A stretch of 64,000 bases of DNA from Avena insularis (lineage: Eukaryota > Streptophyta > Magnoliopsida > Poales > Poaceae): assembly GCA_023614405.1 (NCBI GenBank), contig CM042693.1, positions 335,589,527 through 335,653,526 of the forward strand. The letters run 5' to 3'. The position numbers and the translations under genes were made by a program. The notes beneath the pieces were generated by a model. That model was given only the letters and a program-made list of their open reading frames with translations. It had not been told where the DNA came from and made no database searches. Positions 34,632-46,277 of the stretch are shown one piece after another. How positions within the stretch are numbered: position 1 is the first letter of the stretch; each line of letters begins with the position of its first letter.

Positions 34632-36560
34632 GAGCATCTCTACTCGTTAGGCGAACCCAGGCCGAAAATTGGACTTTTTTCGGTCGGATGGAACTAGTTT
34701 TCGGCCTGGGTACGTCCAGTTTCTCACCCGCGTACCCAAGCCAAGTTCCCAAGTTTGGCTAAAATTCATTAAAGATGGACGAATTTCATTAAGTTGGGTG
34801 AATATAGGCGGATTATATCAAATTTAAACTAAACTAGACATAATAAACTAAAAAAAAGGCCGCCGCCATGGCCTTCGCCGGTGCCTTCGTCGTTCTACAT
34901 GCCGAAGTTGCTGTAGAACGCCGTGTAGCCGGGGCCAACGCGGCCGTCATCGTCGCCGCCGCCGTCGTCGTCGCTCGGCGGCTGGTTCTGGTGGGAGCTC
35001 CCCTGGCCTAGGTCGCCGAACCTCCACGGCTAGTAGGACGGGCCTTTGTCCTCGTCGTCGTCGAGGACGGAGAGTGGGGCATCCTGGTAGGCGAGTCGTG
35101 CCCGGCCAACGCCCGTCGTCGGGCCGCCAGCTCCTCAGCCTTCTGCTGCAGGCCGAGGATGCGCTGTCGCTCCGCCTTCTTCCAGTTCTTTCTAGACCAT
35201 TTCAGGATGTCCAACGAGGACGGCTCCACCGGCGGTGGCTGTCGTGCCGAGTCGCGGAGCGACTCCTCCAGCGCCATCCTCAAGGCGCCGTCGTCGGGCG
35301 GCGCCGAGCCTTCAATCTTTGGGCGCCGAAGACGGAGGTGGCCGGTGGGTGACGCCGTCGCGCGTGGCTTGCCGATGAAGAGGCCGCGCGAGCATGTCCG
35401 CGGCGGCGAGCGCATAGGCGAGACAGCCTCGCGCTTGACTGGGCATGGCCCCGACGATGGCCCAGTCGGCGCAGGCAAAGGCGTGGAGCCGGAGGAGTGG
35501 GAGGCGAATGAGTACGAGCTCATACTGGCTATCCTCCTCGGCATCCAGTTCGCCGGAGGTCACCAGCCCGACCTTACACCGGCACAGATGTGCGCGGGTA
35601 GCCGAGACGCGGCGTGTTCCCGATGTTGATGTGCTCCATCACCGACCGGAGCGTCCGGCCCGGCGCGCTCCAGAAACGCCAGCGGCCGGCCGAGTTGTTG
35701 CGCTTCGGCGACGACTCGTTCGGCGGCCCCTCGTGGGGGGCGAGCTCCTGCGCACGGCGGTCGGCGAAGAACTCCTCCCAGTAGAGGAGGTTGTCGGGGC
35801 TTTCAGCGGCGGAGGGGTCGTCCATGCCGGAGATGAACTCCTGGATCTCGTACGAGAGCTCCTCCGGCGTCGGCGCCGGTGGGATGGGAATGCCGCCGAC
35901 GCTAAGCTTCCACCCCGGCGGAGTCCTCGTATCCGGCGATGCAACATAGCCGGCCTCGTAGAGCAGGCGCGCCTCCACGCTGCAGTCGTCGGCCGTTTGT
36001 CGCCGCGTCATTGGGTACCTCTCGCCATGGTGGGAGGAGAGCTGGGAGAAAGAGTTTGCCGGAGTTCAGGCTGGCGGGAGTTGTGAGAGAGTGTGAGGTT
36101 CTCCGGCGAAGGGTACGGCTTATAAAGGCCGAGGCGGGCGGCGAGGGCGGGAGGGGTGTAGCGGCGAGGGCGGAAAAAGGCGAAACGACGGGAAGTTAGT
36201 GCCCGCCGGTCCGTCGCGGGAGCCGAGACGACGACGGTGGCGCCGTAATTCGGCGACGCGTTGCCTACGCGACGGACAGTTAATGTCCGGCGGTCGCCGC
36301 GTGGTTCCGAGGACGACGACGACTCGGCTTCCATCGCTGACTTGGCGGGTCCACACGTCATTTCGTTTTCTTCTACCGATTTCGCTGCGATCGGCGTTCC
36401 CAGGACGTACCCAGAAACCTGGGTTCGGCCTGGGTAGTCCAAAATTGGCCCAAATCCGGTCGAAAAGAGGTTCCTACGTACGCGACTGGGCCAATTTTCG
36501 GCGTCTGGACCGAAATTTGGCGTCCGGATCGGCGTCCTGGGTAGCCGAGTGGAGATGCTC
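34632..36560 (-). mobile_element. Harbinger-like element carrying ORFs, nested in the MITE
   Basis: The termini GAGCATCTCTACTCG and CGAGTGGAGATGCTC are inverted repeats, with TAA duplicated at 34629-34631 and 36561-36563. The 1929-bp element is much richer in G+C than its surroundings and holds minus-strand reading frames. TWA duplications point to PIF/Harbinger, but no DDE transposase is visible, so it is probably non-autonomous. Confidence 0.8.
35008..36011 (-). pseudogene. Transposon-borne protein gene, two adjacent frames
   Basis: The first frame (36011-35574) begins MTRRQTADDCSVEARLLYEA and includes PPGWKLSVGGIPIPPAP and RWRFWSAPGRTLRSVMEHI. The second (35544-35008) contains ALEESLRDSARQPP and a basic coiled-coil-like stretch with WKKAERQRILGLQQKAEEL. 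The PPGWKLSVGG...WSAPGRTL pattern belongs to a repetitive grass protein family carried by TIR elements; its function is unknown to me. The two frames are separated by a stop and about 30 bp, suggesting one gene broken by an indel. Confidence 0.5.
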
Positions 36561-36768
36561 TAAGGTGGGCCTTAGACAAATAAAGTATTACATAATTATA
36601 ATTAATGTTAGCTATAAGATTGGCTATAGATGATGTGACGGTGGCTTATAGCCAACAACGGCCTTTATTATTGAAATTACTCTTATGCGACGACGTGAAG
36701 CAATTAATTGCTTAGAGGGGGAAATTGTTCACTTATTAACATTTTTTCCTTTTCAAATAGATCCATGT

Positions 36769-37068
36769 GAGAACCAACCCGTGGTTGGATGGTTAGGAGG
36801 GCAGTGGTACCCCCAGCCCACCAAAGTTCAACTCCCGGGTTTGACGCTTTGGTGTCTCATTAAGGCGAAATATTCTTTCATTAGAAGGCGACGTTTCCGT
36901 CGATAACGAGGCGCCTACGGTGACTTCGTCAATCTCAAGACCCGTCGGCTCAGTCTCTCAAAGATGCTCATAGGGGTAAGGTGTGCGTGCGTGTGTTTAT
37001 AGGGGCACTTTGAGTGTGTGTACGCATTGTGAGCGTCTGTGTTTATACTATGTTTCTCAACAAAAAAA
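36769..37068 (+). mobile_element. tRNA-derived SINE
   Basis: A 300-bp element with an 8-bp target duplication ATCCATGT (36761-36768 and 37069-37076) and an A-rich end (CAAAAAAAAT). Its head has tRNA-like promoter blocks: GGTTGGATGGTTAGGAGG (A-box-like) and AGTTCAACTCCCGGGT (B-box-like). The body (GGCGCCTACGGTGACTTCG, GCTCATAGGGGTAAGGTGTG) matches a well-known cereal SINE type. Transcription would be by RNA polymerase III; movement depends on a LINE. Confidence 0.88.
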
Positions 37069-37076
37069 ATCCATGT

Positions 37077-37681
37077 AATACTTTCCTTTTGTTGCACCTA
37101 ATTTTGAGTATTCATACCTAAATCAATTGATAGGAAGGTTTGGAACGAATATTACATGACTCTTGCCATACATGTGCATTTCCATCCCCGCCTTTTCATG
37201 CATAATTGTTTATCCATATAACCACACTCTCTAGTCTCTACTCCCGTGTAGCCATTGTTGCAATGTAAAAACTTATATCTATCTAATACCTGAAGATGCA
37301 TGACTTTAAACAAACAATCTCTATAGTCTACGAAACCTAGAAATAGGAAAGACGCAGGTATAGAAAAAAAAACCAAAATTGAAGTGAGATGTCCTATGGA
37401 ATTCTAAAATTATAAAACTATAGGAAAACAAAAGAATTCTAGCATAAGGTTTGAGTAGATGAAAAACTTCCTCCAAAATTAGTGCAAGTGAGTCCTTATA
37501 AAATATTCCTTAGGATTCCAATCATGTGAATCAAACGACCAACCAACTTAGGAAAATTCGTAAGAAATTAAATCCTCAAAATATCCTACCATATTCCTTT
37601 GAATAAAATGAGCCCTTATGACCATAAGACTTTAGTGATGATTTTACTACATAAGATTCTCCAAGAGAGGTCGTTAGAAAG
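37077..37681. other. Intergenic, AT-rich
   Basis: No gene. The part from about 37370 to 37620 (with GGATTCCAATCATGTGAATC and CTACCATATTCCTTTGAATA) resembles the interior of common hAT-like MITEs, but the ends could not be fixed. Confidence 0.4.
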
Positions 37682-37691
37682 GAATGTGAAC

Positions 37692-38361
37692 TCCGGAGCC
37701 TCTCCTCGCTGGTAGTTGCGCGAGCTGCAGCGAGGGCGTCAACGGGCATGCTCTGGTGGTCCCCATGGTGGAAGCTGCTGGCTTGCCTGGGTTCAAGCTC
37801 CTCCAATAATCGCGAGCCCCGATGGATCTGTGAATCTTCTAAGTGGATCTCCCTCCTGGCCGGCCGTGGTGGCGAGGGGGAGTGGGATCTAGGCGGTGAA
37901 ATGCTCGGAGCTGGTCGGGGAGAAGGATTAGGTGAAGCTTCGATTTCTGGAGTTGATAAGCAGAGGACTTTATGCGACGGCGGCGGCCGTCTTGCCTCTG
38001 CCTCTAACGGCCGTATGGCGGCCCTCCATGGCCATGATTTGGCCTTGCTCAATCTTCCTGGCCTCAGGCCTTATGGGAGGATTTTCCTCGACCACGGCGC
38101 TGGATTCATGGCGGTCGCTGCTCCAAGTGGTTGGTTCCCCGGTACCAGCGGCGGCATCGGCGCCGGGAGGTTGTTCGTCGGAGGTGGAGAAGACCAGGGA
38201 TCGGATTGCTTAGAATCTTTTATCCCTAGGGTCTTATTTGTAAAAGGCTCAGCCTTATCTGCAAAATACCTAGCTCTTAGGGGTTTTGCTGTAATTTGTT
38301 CCCACCGAGTTGAATGAAGCTTCCGGGGTCTTCGGACCCTTATCCTGTTCAAAAAAAAAAT
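37692..38361 (+). mobile_element. Poly-A-tailed retrosequence with 10-bp target duplication
   Basis: A 670-bp GC-rich insert ends CTTATCCTGTTC plus ten A residues. It is flanked by a perfect 10-bp repeat GAATGTGAAC (37682-37691 and 38362-38371). This structure is the product of target-primed reverse transcription by LINE machinery: a 5'-truncated LINE, a non-autonomous derivative or a processed transcript. One 190-codon plus-strand frame (starting near 37748, MLWWSPWWKLLACLGSSSS) spans most of it but matches nothing I recognise. Confidence 0.75.
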
Positions 38362-38454
38362 GAATGTGAACACCAAAATTTCTATAAACTGCTTTCATAC
38401 ATCTTAATTCCATAATATTTATAGCAAGAAGTTACAAGTTTGGCATGCACATTT

Positions 38455-39174
38455 TGTTGGAAATATAAGCAATAATTCATATGATTTAATCCGAATAATA
38501 AACTGATAAATTATGATCATACAGATAGTAGTAAAACCAATCATGCAGATCAACAAAGTAGATGAACAGATTACATCTATAGGAGATAAACCTATCATAT
38601 CTACACCAAATGCTAGAATAAAGAACTCTAGCATAATCTGAAAAAGACAGTTGACTATCACGTACAGTGTAGGCCAGTAGTCGTGCTTGAGCGCTTCCCA
38701 AAAACTTGATCGCCCCTCACCCGTATAGGTTCACGATAGGCAAGGTTTCGGAGGCCTACTGTCCCGATCTGCGATGCACGCCGCAAGCCGGGATAGGGAA
38801 GACGAAAGCGGCGGCACAAGGTTCTGGAGGTAGGCGCGTGTGTGGATTGATTCGGTACCGATTAGGTTTAGCCCGAATGCTTATATAGTGCAGGTTAGGA
38901 GGATCGTGGGCTCAACCCACGTCCATAACCAGCGAGCGTTGGCGTGGCGGCGGCGGCGGAGGAGGAGTCTTGTGAGGCTACTCTTCTTGTCACACCTTAG
39001 TGAGTGGTGCAACACTCTACTATATAAGGTGGTTCAACTCTTCTTCAACTAGCAATGTGGGACTAAACTTTAGCACCACTAGCACAGCCATATGCTGCCA
39101 TATACAAGTGGGCCAAAGAGAATTTCAGAATTTGTCTAATAGGTCAACAACCCAAAACTCACCAAATTCCAACA
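38455..39174 (-). mobile_element. Copia-type solo LTR, minus orientation
   Basis: The 720-bp unit begins TGTTGGAAATAT and ends AAATTCCAACA (inverted ends TGTTGGAA/TTCCAACA) and is flanked by the perfect duplication CATTT (38450-38454 and 39175-39179). On the minus strand a TATA-like CTATATAAGC (plus-strand GCTTATATAG near 38879) is followed by GC-rich leader-like sequence and a T-rich 3' end, so the LTR reads leftward, away from the FolD gene. No internal domain is present. Confidence 0.85.
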
Positions 39175-39747
39175 CATTTCTAGTTTTCACAAATCTTATG
39201 TAAGCACCTAAAAACCTATATCTCTAAATCCCAGTGTTTTTCCTTCTAAAAAATGTTGGTGTTTCTCTTGTCGTCTCAACCTTGAGTTTCTCATATTCTT
39301 ATTTTCTATACAATCTTGTATACAAAGGTTGTACTCGACGTTTGGCGACTTCATGGCGAGAACTTGGATACTTGGTGGAAATTTACAATTTTGAATTTGA
39401 AGTGAAATTTTGGATTTTTAGCTAGTTATATTTCTTCTTTGTTTGCAAGTTAATCTGAAGTTTTATGTTCTTGCTATTAATATTTGATTTTGTAGTTTCG
39501 AGGTCTTTTTGACAGGTTCTGTTTTAGACGATTTTTAGAGTTTTTGTTTTTCATTACTGGAAGGATTTTTTATACAGGTTATAAAGTGGACTCTGAAGTC
39601 GGGTGGACTTTTAAGTCGGATGGTGATTTTAGGAACCAAAAACATCACTCTGAGAGCCCACGTTACCCAGAAGGCCCAAAGGTCCATCAATATCTCTTCG
39701 GTCGGCTTAGAGCGGCGACCGCGTCTGGACAAAGCGCTTCGACGGAG
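39175..39747 (+). promoter_or_regulatory. Upstream region of the FolD gene
   Basis: This 570-bp segment separates the Copia solo LTR from the FolD start codon and should hold the promoter and 5' UTR. It is AT-rich up to about 39640 and then GC-rich. No clear TATA box was fixed. Confidence 0.4.
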
Positions 39748-42440
39748 ATGGGCGGCGCCGCCGTGGCCTTGCTTGCCGCCACTAGACGACGCTCCACCCC
39801 GCCTGTTACCTCCCTTCTCTCCCGTGCTGTGCGCGGCCTCCACGAGGCTACAGCGGCAGCGGAGGAGGACAGAGCGAGGGCGAGGCGGCGGAGGAGCAGT
39901 AGCAGCCGCCTTCTTGGACCGGACATCAGCGACACCTGGGATCCAGCCCCGCGCGCCGCGGCGCGGCCGCCTCCTCCGCGGGATTATGCAGGTGAGCGGG
40001 GCTTGCTAATCTTTGTTTAAAGGCCTCGTTATCCTTGGAGTGCGCTTCTTGGTTCAGTGATTTCGGGTGTTCATGGTGTCCAAAGCATTAAAATGTTAGC
40101 AGGATTACATGTATGAACTGTGAGAACGCATTTCATGTTCTTACACCGTATGCTGTCAGTTCGTGTGGTTGGTGCAGAATCCTTGTCCAGATCCTGTACT
40201 TATAATGACCGAGGGGAAGTTTTGAGGCTGGAATTGTTGAAGCATCGTGTGATCGAAATGTGGGTCCGAGTAGAATGCAAGTGGAGGTTCTTTGGTGACT
40301 CTCATATAATGTTTTGTTTAGTATTATATGCTTCGATCTGGTTGGTAGCTTCCAAGCACCAGTTGGAAAAAAGATCCATAGATTTACTTGAGCAAGCTGA
40401 AGCATTGCTGTCTAAAGTAGTGTTGTTTGCCATGCTGTAGTAAAATTTCAAGGTTTGCCACCTGAGCATTACTATGTCTGGTTGATGAAATGGTATAGTC
40501 AAATTTCAAGGTTTTCCCATAGAAGCTACCAATCTCATTGTTGTTGAGCATCCTCTGTCAATGATTTATTTTTCTGTGGTACTTTCGTTGTTTTCGTAGT
40601 TGATTGTGAGCCCACGGCATCCATTATTGATGGCAAGTCCATTGCGGAGGATATAAGGTTACAAATTTCTGAAGAAGTTCGTCAAATGAAAAATGCAGTC
40701 GGACATGTTCCTGGCCTTGCTGTAGTATTGGTAGGTGATAGAAGGGACTCTCAGTCCTATGTGAGATTCAAGGTAAAGGGTTGTGAGGAAGTTGGAATCA
40801 AATCTTTGTTGGCAGAGTTGCCTGGGAATTGCACAGAGGATGAGGTGGTGGATTCAGTGGCGAGATTCAATGAAGATCCATCAGTTCATGGCGTCCTTGT
40901 TCAGCTACCACTACCACAAGTAATGTATTTTACTTTTCTGGCTGCTGCCCTTAATCCAGAGACAGTAGGGCCATTCCTACTGTCATAAGTTTCAAAAAAG
41001 CATGATGTTTGGTTTAGTTCATACATTGATATCATGAAAACCTTTTCATTTACAGAGACTAGAGAACTGTTCAATGACTGGATAATTTGAAGTAATTTAG
41101 TTCACATGGCAATACAAAGAAAAAAATCAGTTGCATTTTATTTGAGTTTGCATTTTAAGTGTGAAGATTTAGCTTACTTTATGTCCAATCTTTGCTGACA
41201 TAATGCACCATCAAGCCTTCCATTTTATGTTATGATTTTGTCTAAATCAGCATATGGATGAGGAAAAAATTCTGAACGCCATTAGCCTAGACAAGGATGT
41301 TGATGGTTTCCACCCCTTAAACGTTGGTAATCTCGCCCTCAGAAGCCGGAAACCTTTGTTTGTTTCCTGTGCTGCAAAAGCTTGCCTCGAGTTATTGCTC
41401 CAATCTGGGATTGATCTCATGGGGAAGCATGTCACTATTATTGGGAGAAGCAAAGTTGTTGGATTACCCACTTCCTTACTTTTACAGGTAAAGTTGTTAC
41501 ATATACTCATCAGCGGTTATCCTGCAGTTTTAACTGCATTGTTGTATGATGAATGTATTTTAACTTCATTCACTTTGCCCAGAGACATCATGCTACTGTA
41601 AGTGTTATCCATGCCTTCACAGCGAACCCAGAGGAGATTACTCGTGAATCTGACATTGTGATCTCAGCTGCTGGAGTGGCCAACCTTGTAAGAGGAAGCT
41701 GGTTAAAGCAAGGTGCAGTCGTGATTGATGTTGGGACAAATCCAGTCGAGGTAATAACAGATGTTTATTGTTCTTTTGCTTGAGAAGCTTGATTCATAAT
41801 TGCTGCAGTATCAGTGCAATTGTTTGTTCATGATATTTAGTTAAAAGTGTCCGAGTTTGATGATGTGAAGGTTGCTTCAGTTCACTAGTTCTGATTATAG
41901 TTGCAGTTTTGCTTGCTGATATTTGTTTTCTTGTTAGTCTATTTTTTAGATTTTTTCTTGGTGCACAACTTGGTAAATTAAAAGAACGTCCTAATTCACT
42001 GATAGAAAGTTCAGATGGTTGCACAATTTAATCTTTCGAATCATCACCTTTCCTAATATATCTACAAATATTGAGCCTGAGTTTCACTGGAGGTTTCAAA
42101 ATTTGATCAGGTAATATACCACCAAGTAGCAAATTGGAATCTTAACTTCGAATGCATAACCTTTCCTTTTTCCCTCTTAATTATTGAAGTTAAATAACTA
42201 CCAATGTGAAATGTATTTTGTCCTACTGAGCCGCAACCAGTTCTGGCCTTTTTTCAGGATCCAGACAGTGATTATGGCTATCGATTGACCGGAGATGTCT
42301 GCTTTGAAGAAGCAGTGACTGTGGCCTCTGCTATTACTCCAGTTCCCGGCGGAGTGGGACCAGTCACCATTGCAATGCTTCTTGCCAATACACTTGATTC
42401 AGCAAAACGAGTTTATGGATTGAGTGACTCGACGCCCTGA
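39748..42440 (+). CDS. FOLD: Organellar FolD: methylene-THF dehydrogenase / methenyl-THF cyclohydrolase
   Basis: The five exons are 39748-39991, 40600-40919, 41251-41487, 41583-41750 and 42258-42440, all with GT..AG borders. They give 383 residues. The enzyme interconverts 5,10-methylene-, 5,10-methenyl- and 10-formyl-tetrahydrofolate using NADP. The first ~80 residues are Ala/Arg/Ser-rich, as in an organelle transit peptide. Lys139 in SYVRFKVKG corresponds to the catalytic lysine. [20 protein letters not shown] (253-261, dinucleotide binding) and [11 protein letters not shown] (351-360) are family hallmarks. The overall pattern ([14 protein letters not shown]) is closer to the organellar plant isoforms than to the cytosolic one. 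The usual PCT(P/A)KGC segment reads SCAAKAC here. It is the first in-frame ATG. The gene converges with the epimerase gene, with about 1.06 kb between stop codons. Confidence 0.95.
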
Positions 42441-43499
42441 ACTGTAACTACGGGTGTTGAGAAACGGTTTGGATCATCCCATGAAACCCGTCCTATACAA
42501 ACTTTTGAAAGCTGCTACTTGGGTTGCACGCAAAGAACAAAATTGAACTAGCAGTCTAGCACCCTTCTGCCAGTTTTGGCTTTGGATGATTGCAACCTGG
42601 GACTCAAGACGGTCACTATTTGCCCTTGCCCTTTGTAAAATTAGTCTGTTCACTTTCTACTCCGCCCATTGCTCTCAAGTTGAGCTAGATTAGAGCTGGG
42701 ATGTAATGTTTCGTTTTTTTTTGTCAACGGAATAATGTATGCTTAGTGATATCCAAACTTCTAATAATTTTGACTCTTGGTTGGGAATCATATGAATATA
42801 TTGATAGTTCAGTTTCTAGCCTACTAGCCAGAGCCAACTCATGGAAATCAAGTAAAAACAGAGACTGCTGATTTGTATCTCCATATGTCTATAAAACCTA
42901 GTGGAGTCATGATACTGACATATCTGCCTAGATCTTTCTGTATCCATGATGATATTGACAGTTTGGAATATTTGTTCTCTAGTCATCCTGACTGGAGAGT
43001 CGTTATTATGCCAAATCGTTGATCCATGAATGTGTAATAAGCAGGTGTGTAAAAATCATTCTGCACAATGCTGAACCACCTAATGACCACAATTAAGCAA
43101 TGGAAGCACCCTACTGCTTGTATCAGGGGAATCGCTTTGAGCATATCTGATTTATCTCAGATTTGAGCAGCCCCCTTTTCTCCACCAAGAGCCACAATAT
43201 GTTCATAATATCTTTTCTGGATCTAGATGCATGAAAAAGAAAATGTTCACTGTATCTCATTCAATGTTTAACCTTCGTAGCACCATTGCACATTTTGAAG
43301 GACATGCTGTGAGTAGAACATGCAAGACAGCTGACCATCCAAGAGAAGGAAACAAGAACTAAATTTATTGATTTACTTATAAACATCTGATGTGATGGCA
43401 TAAGTTGAACCAAGTACATTGGGTGTGGCATATGTTCACATTGCCAGAAAGTAAAAAAAGGCCCTTTCGCCGCATCGTATTCTTTTGCACTGATTAGCT
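42441..43499. other. Convergent 3' region between FolD and the epimerase gene
   Basis: No coding frame. It should contain both 3' UTRs. ACGGAATAATG near 42727 is a plausible FolD poly-A signal region. Confidence 0.5.
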
Positions 43500-46277
43500 T
43501 CAGATTAGTTCAATTTTCTGCTTTGCCACCCAAGATTCTTTAGGACCCAGTTGTACTGTTTCAATCTACATAACGCAAACCGGTCATACCATCAGTCAAA
43601 ATTATGCAATCGTCTCCATTCAAGAACATGGAGAGTATACAAATGCTAATGTATATGTATGTGCACTTGTCAATACGCCAGGTGCCATACCTTTGCATTT
43701 TCGACACAGACAAAATCTTTGTAGCATGCTTCCATCTGCAAGTGAGGATTCCACAACACTGCATCTGACCAGCTGTGTTTCAAAAATTAACCACAATTTA
43801 ATCATGTGATCTTTGCAACGTTGAAGAGGGATGCGCTGCTTTGCAGATAAGTTAAACCTACTTTGTATTTGAGATGACAATTTTGTCACCCAATCCATTG
43901 TCCAGGGTAAGCTCACTCGGTGCGCCAAGGTAAACGCAGTCGACAAATCCTGGAAAGGTTACCTCGTCCCTGCATCACATGAAGCAGTTCAGGATCATGT
44001 CTAGATAATTACTTCATGCACAGCAGCTGACACTAGGATATGTTTCTTCAGTAAGTGTATATTTGTTTCCGATATTAATAACTAAATCCATTTAATAGAT
44101 TGGGAAAATAAAAATAAGAAATGCAGCAGACTAGTGTGCACCATAGGGAAAAATGATCTATGTTTCGTGCTACCACTTATATTTCACACAAACGAGGTGA
44201 TCCTTTCAGGAAGTTCTTGGAAGAATATGAGACCCTGGGAGTTCAAATGTTTTGAACTACTAATGTGGAGATATAATTGTAGGTTTGTAACTAAGACTGG
44301 ACTAGCTGACCAGCTCAAACTGACCTTTCTTCTTTGCCTTCAATAGGATTTTTAGGATCGGGATCCTTATTGAGAGTCTTACTACCTTTAAGACCTTTCA
44401 CTGAAACGCCAGCGATGGAAGCCTGTACGATTTTTTTACGTGATTCATGTGAAATATAGTGTAGCAAGTAGAATTCAGTTTGGCTTTGCTCAAACCTGCA
44501 ACTTACACTGAAATAAGTATGGAGTGCTGAGTTGAACGAGAAAGGTTTATCATCGGTATTTGTTATTGTCAGGGTTGTTGACAGGCTTGTAGAGTGCAGC
44601 ACAACCTACAAGGATTAGACAAGCACAAATTCATATGCTGCATAAGGGCAAGATTGGAATGTCAATTGTAATTTCTGAGTAGCGTTGATAAGCTTATTAT
44701 TGCACAGATAGAGTGCACACAGGCACATAGGTGCTCCCAGGGATTAACCTTGTATAAAGCTTGGAAACTAAAATCCCACATTGAACGGCTGTAGGAATCG
44801 TCTTTTAGTTCCAAGGTTACAGCCGGATCTCCTTCGGTGACTTCTGAATCAGTGAAAGACCAATTCACGTTCCTTGCGAATCCATGCTGTAAGAAAGTGA
44901 AATTGCCTTCATTATGATGAAAAATGTTTCATTCTTTTGCAGTTGATGCATGGCATGGACATTATGGAAATGAACTTCTCACACCACAGCTGTATAACAT
45001 CGGCTAGTGATGCCTAATTCTATATATATTACTTGATTTAGTACTAGCCTTGATGACATCAATGATAATTTATAAATTTGCTAGTATTAACTTGCCAGGA
45101 CAAAGTCAGTGAAGTCTTGTATGCTGTAATGACAAATATTAGTTTTTATGCCTATTTGCATAGGGTCGCAGTTAAAAAAAAGGTTTTAGAAACCTGCTGA
45201 ATGGCGCCAGGGCCAAACTGGGGGAAACAATGTGGAATTCCACCGCTGCTTTCAGAAAAAAAGAGACCGTTAGGTATCAGTCAAACTCCTAATGCTCCAT
45301 CGAATAAATCTCGATGCCGACCTGATGGGTTTCTGACCATTGAACACAGCATCTGGTCTGACAAAGAGCAGGTCCTTTCCACTTGGGACCTTCCAAGAAG
45401 TGACGCATCCTCCAAATAGATAAATTTCAGCCTCACTTCATGCATAAAATGAGTTCATATTAGTTGCTGCGAAGGTAAAACGGAAGTCTAGATAGTACAT
45501 TATGTTGCAATAGTAGAATAACTTTAGGAATAACCTGAATTTAAATTTACAGAAGTCATGACAAGCTAATACTCAGCAATCAATACAGAAATTTATGCAC
45601 AACTGAACTATATTTCAAAAGCTTTCATTGCCATGCTGGCAGAGTGGAAGTACGATTATGTATTCTAAAACTCAATGTGCCGCCATTTCATATTCTGTGG
45701 TCTAATTCCTAAGGATGAACCATCAACCCCTGAGGCGCTACTGCCATAATTTCCAGTGTAGTAGCGCATCATCAGTTCACTATTTCAAACCATTTGTTTT
45801 TTCTCTTGATTTTTAGAAGCAATTATACGGTGACTATTTTCTTAACAGAGTACAATGTTTCTTATGCTGCATTATCTCCTTGCTTGTCAACATCACAAAA
45901 TCGCAGACACAAGTCATACACTTAACACCTGGAAAAGAAAATCCCCAAATCAATCAGAACCGGAATTACCTCCCCTGCGGGGACTTGAGGCTGATCTTCG
46001 GCAGCCCGCCGTTGCCCTCGGAGACCGCCACGCCGGGCGCGTACACCTTCTGCCCCACACTGGCCATGGCTACCACCCCAAATCGCCTGCGCCCACCTCG
46101 CCAAAACCAAAAAAACAACCCAAGGGGTCAGCCCTTGCGCGCGCGCACGAGTCGAGTGCGGCCTAGTGGAGGTAGGGGCTGATCTCGGTGCTGGTACCTG
46201 GAGCGGCGAGCTGAACTGGAGGAGGAGGAGGAGGCAGCGAAGGGAGCAGGGACGGTGAGCGTGCAGGAAGCCGCCAT
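43500..46277 (-). CDS. Plastid-type glucose-6-phosphate 1-epimerase (apospory-associated protein C-like)
   Basis: Ten exons read on the minus strand: 46277-46198, 46086-45970, 45435-45322, 45245-45194, 44886-44749, 44605-44507, 44422-44325, 43969-43862, 43772-43691 and 43565-43500. All have GT..AG borders, and together they give 317 residues. The family (aldose-1-epimerase superfamily, D-hexose-6-phosphate mutarotase) interconverts the anomers of glucose 6-phosphate. The N-terminus MAASCTLTVPAPFAASSSSS, followed by a basic stretch, looks like a plastid transit peptide. The family core then starts at MASVGQKVYAPG. Conserved ISGGIPHCFPQFGPG (His109), the catalytic-type His196 in SALHTYF and Glu293 in CVENAK are present. 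No lesion is seen. The start is the ATG giving the transit peptide; a second ATG opens the core. Confidence 0.95.

Larger units (their letters stand above)
34476..36682. mobile_element. Harbinger-type MITE split by a larger element
   Basis: The ends GAGCAAGTACAATAAG and CTTTATTATTGAAATTACTC are imperfect inverted repeats, with TTA duplicated at 34473-34475 and 36683-36685. Without the nested element the MITE is about 275 bp, AT-rich and non-coding. The 3-bp TTA target fits PIF/Harbinger. Confidence 0.7.

Noticed and set aside
35159..36633. Plus-strand frames of 144-213 codons in the Harbinger-like element
   Set aside because: The recognisable protein family motifs are on the minus strand; the plus-strand frames are compositional shadows.
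36769..36850. Possible tRNA gene
   Set aside because: The A- and B-box-like blocks belong to a SINE head. No cloverleaf with a full acceptor stem can be formed, and the flanks show a SINE target duplication and A-rich tail.
37748..38317. 190-codon frame as a real protein gene
   Set aside because: It lies inside a poly-A-tailed retrosequence with target duplications; no promoter, intron or domain supports a gene. Kept only as part of the element.
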